NCBI GenBank assembly: GCA_021397835.1
Contig: JAJFZO010000469.1
Span: forward strand, 1,220,080-1,284,079
Source of the DNA: Moringa oleifera
Taxonomy: Eukaryota; Streptophyta; Magnoliopsida; Brassicales; Moringaceae
Direction of reading: 5' to 3'
DNA: 64,000 bases
Shown: positions 62,376-64,000 of the stretch, one piece after another
Numbering within the stretch: position 1 is the stretch's first letter
Layout of the letters: every line of letters starts with the position of its first letter
Made by a program: the position numbers and the translations under genes
The notes under the pieces: model-generated
Told to the model about the DNA's origin: nothing
What the model saw: only the letters and a program-made list of their open reading frames with translations
The model's database searches: none

Positions 62376-64000
62376 AAAGTAGCTTAATTAGGTAGACAAC
62401 GGAGGCGCTGTAATTTCAGTAGCTGTTCTGTTTGGAAACATTCTTGTGGATAAGTTAGAAGAGAGATGTCATCTGTGTTACAGTCTCTCTGCATGTCGGA
62501 GACTCAATTACGACCAGAAGCCATGAACTCGTGGATTTGACCCTAGCTAGACCGCCCCACTGTTTATATTTTCAGAGATTTTAGAATTTTATGAGAAAAT
62601 CGCCAATCACAGAACACGCCCACTTGCTTCGATTATTTCGTGCATAATGCATCAGATTCTTACATCGTTGTTGATCGTCGTCAACTGTTGTCAAACCTAG
62701 CTGTCTTTTATCTCACATCAACGTCCATAACCAAACCGCCATGTCCCGCTCAAGAACGTCTCTATAGGATTCTCCACCATAAAAGTCCGCAATACAGATA
62801 TTTAATCTAAATTTTTATCAATAAAAATCTACATTTTTTTATTTATAGAATATCAAAATTTTTAAATAATTTTAACTATATTGAATTTTTAATAAAATTA
62901 CGATATATGATAATTTAATAAAATTAGTAATTAATTTTTTATTTTATATTGATGGTTTTACACCATTAATTTTTATTTTTATTTTTGGTTAAAAAGCTCA
63001 AGGCAAGTTTAGTTAAGTTTAGTTAAAAAGAGTTTTATTTGAGGAAAATATGCAATAATAACCTAATTATAATCATAAAAATGGAATAATTTTAATAAAA
63101 GAAAATAATTAACATGCATATTTAAAAGTATATAATTGCTGTCGATAGCTAAATTTTTATTTACATTTTATAATATAAATTAAATTATTTTTTTTTTACA
63201 TTTTCGGAGAAATGTTGCCATGAATTTGAAATTTACCAGTTAGATTTATATCTTACGGTCAGTTTTCTGTTTTTTTTTAATGCATTTACGTAATAGGCCA
63301 TGCAGTAAAATAATATTTTTTATTCTAAGGTCAAAGAAAGCTAATAAAAGGGGTTATTAAGTCTGACACTAAAGCCTATAGAAAATGGACGGTAAGCACA
63401 CCAATGGTGTGAAAAGGACTTCATGGGCTGGCCAAACTGCAGACTCCAGCCCATTATTTTCAGAATATCTTCTATGTTTCAATTAATGCCATGGCCCCTG
63501 GACCACAGTGCCATAAATAATGCAAGTCTGAGATTAGATTTACATTTTCTTTTTTTTTAAAAAAGGAAATAAATTATATTAAAATTTTGACATATATATT
63601 AAATTTAATAAAATAAATAAATAATATTTATTTTTTATTATATTATCCTTTTTCTCTAAATAAATATTTATTTTTAATTTTTTAAAATAAGTATTGTTCT
63701 ATTAATTCAGATCTAATGAAGTCTTTACAGGGAAATTCAAAAATTAAACGTATCCAAATTTAGGATCTTTTACAAAGAATTTTGACTGAAAATTTTTTAT
63801 AACTATAACAAATATTTAAGTTACTATTGTAAAAAAATCAAAACTTTTTAGTACTAAAAATATTTTTTAAAAATTATATTATCAAATATTTCAAAAATCT
63901 ATTAAAAATAATTTATGAATAGAAAATTATTTAAATTTGAACAGTAAACTCAGAATAAAATATAAAAATTTATTTGACTCATTTCAACTATCAAAATATT

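Larger units (their letters stand above)
60600..64000. other. Intergenic DNA downstream of the DELLA gene
   Basis: 60.6-62.8 kb is of moderate composition with only short, unrecognised frames. From 62.8 kb it is A/T-rich with dispersed repeat copies (about 61700-61860, 62870-62960, 63730-64000). No gene was recognised. Confidence 0.45.

Noticed and set aside
1..64000. CRISPR array, bacterial operon or viral genome
   Set aside because: Spliced eukaryotic genes and plant retroelements throughout; the tandem repeats lack spacer structure.
1..64000. Conserved microRNA genes
   Set aside because: A reading by eye for common plant miRNA strings (miR156, 159, 160, 164-169, 171, 172, 319, 390, 393-399, 408) gave no match; a proper search was not possible.

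Overview
The window is nuclear DNA from a dicotyledonous flowering plant. It has AT-rich intergenic DNA, GT-AG introns, plant-type LTR and LINE retroelement debris, a GRAS/DELLA gene and a nuclear-encoded chloroplast NDH subunit. The DELLA N-terminus and gene style resemble woody rosids such as Malpighiales. I cannot name the species. No bacterial, viral or CRISPR feature is visible.

Layout. (a) 1-10.3 kb holds a dead Ty3/gypsy (Tat-like) retrotransposon on the + strand: gag knuckle, protease, reverse transcriptase with an internal 296-bp tandem duplication, RNase H and integrase. A long repeat-filled region follows that looks like a 3' LTR. (b) 10.4-12.7 kb holds an antisense, decayed Ty1/copia element (gag to integrase). 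(c) 14.6-19 kb holds a frameshifted At4g22758-like pseudogene, a coiled-coil fragment of transposon-protein character, and a LINE remnant on the minus strand. (d) 19.4-39.5 kb is the first gene-rich block: a nine-exon plastid-targeted ARM-repeat gene (-), ndhL/CRR23 (+) and a ten-exon TMEM214/DUF2359-like gene (-). Two tail-to-tail LINE fragments sit in the largest ARM-gene intron. (e) 43.3-47.9 kb carries a BCCIP/BCP1 homologue (+) with a probable 5'UTR intron and two GC-AG introns. (f) 48-58 kb is mostly AT-rich with a few GC-richer islands, one holding three G-boxes. (g) 58.4-60.2 kb is an intact, intronless DELLA gene of the GAI/RGA type (+). The remainder has no recognisable gene.

Functionally, the five intact genes are independent plant units: plastid ARM protein, chloroplast NDH subunit, ER-type membrane protein, nuclear/ribosome-biogenesis factor and gibberellin-signalling repressor. 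The order ARM - NDHL - DUF2359 agrees with my recollection of two duplicated Arabidopsis segments (At1g23170-80 and At1g70760-70), so it looks ancestral. No previously undescribed system is evident. The more notable points are splicing peculiarities, uORFs and repeat structures, listed as findings.
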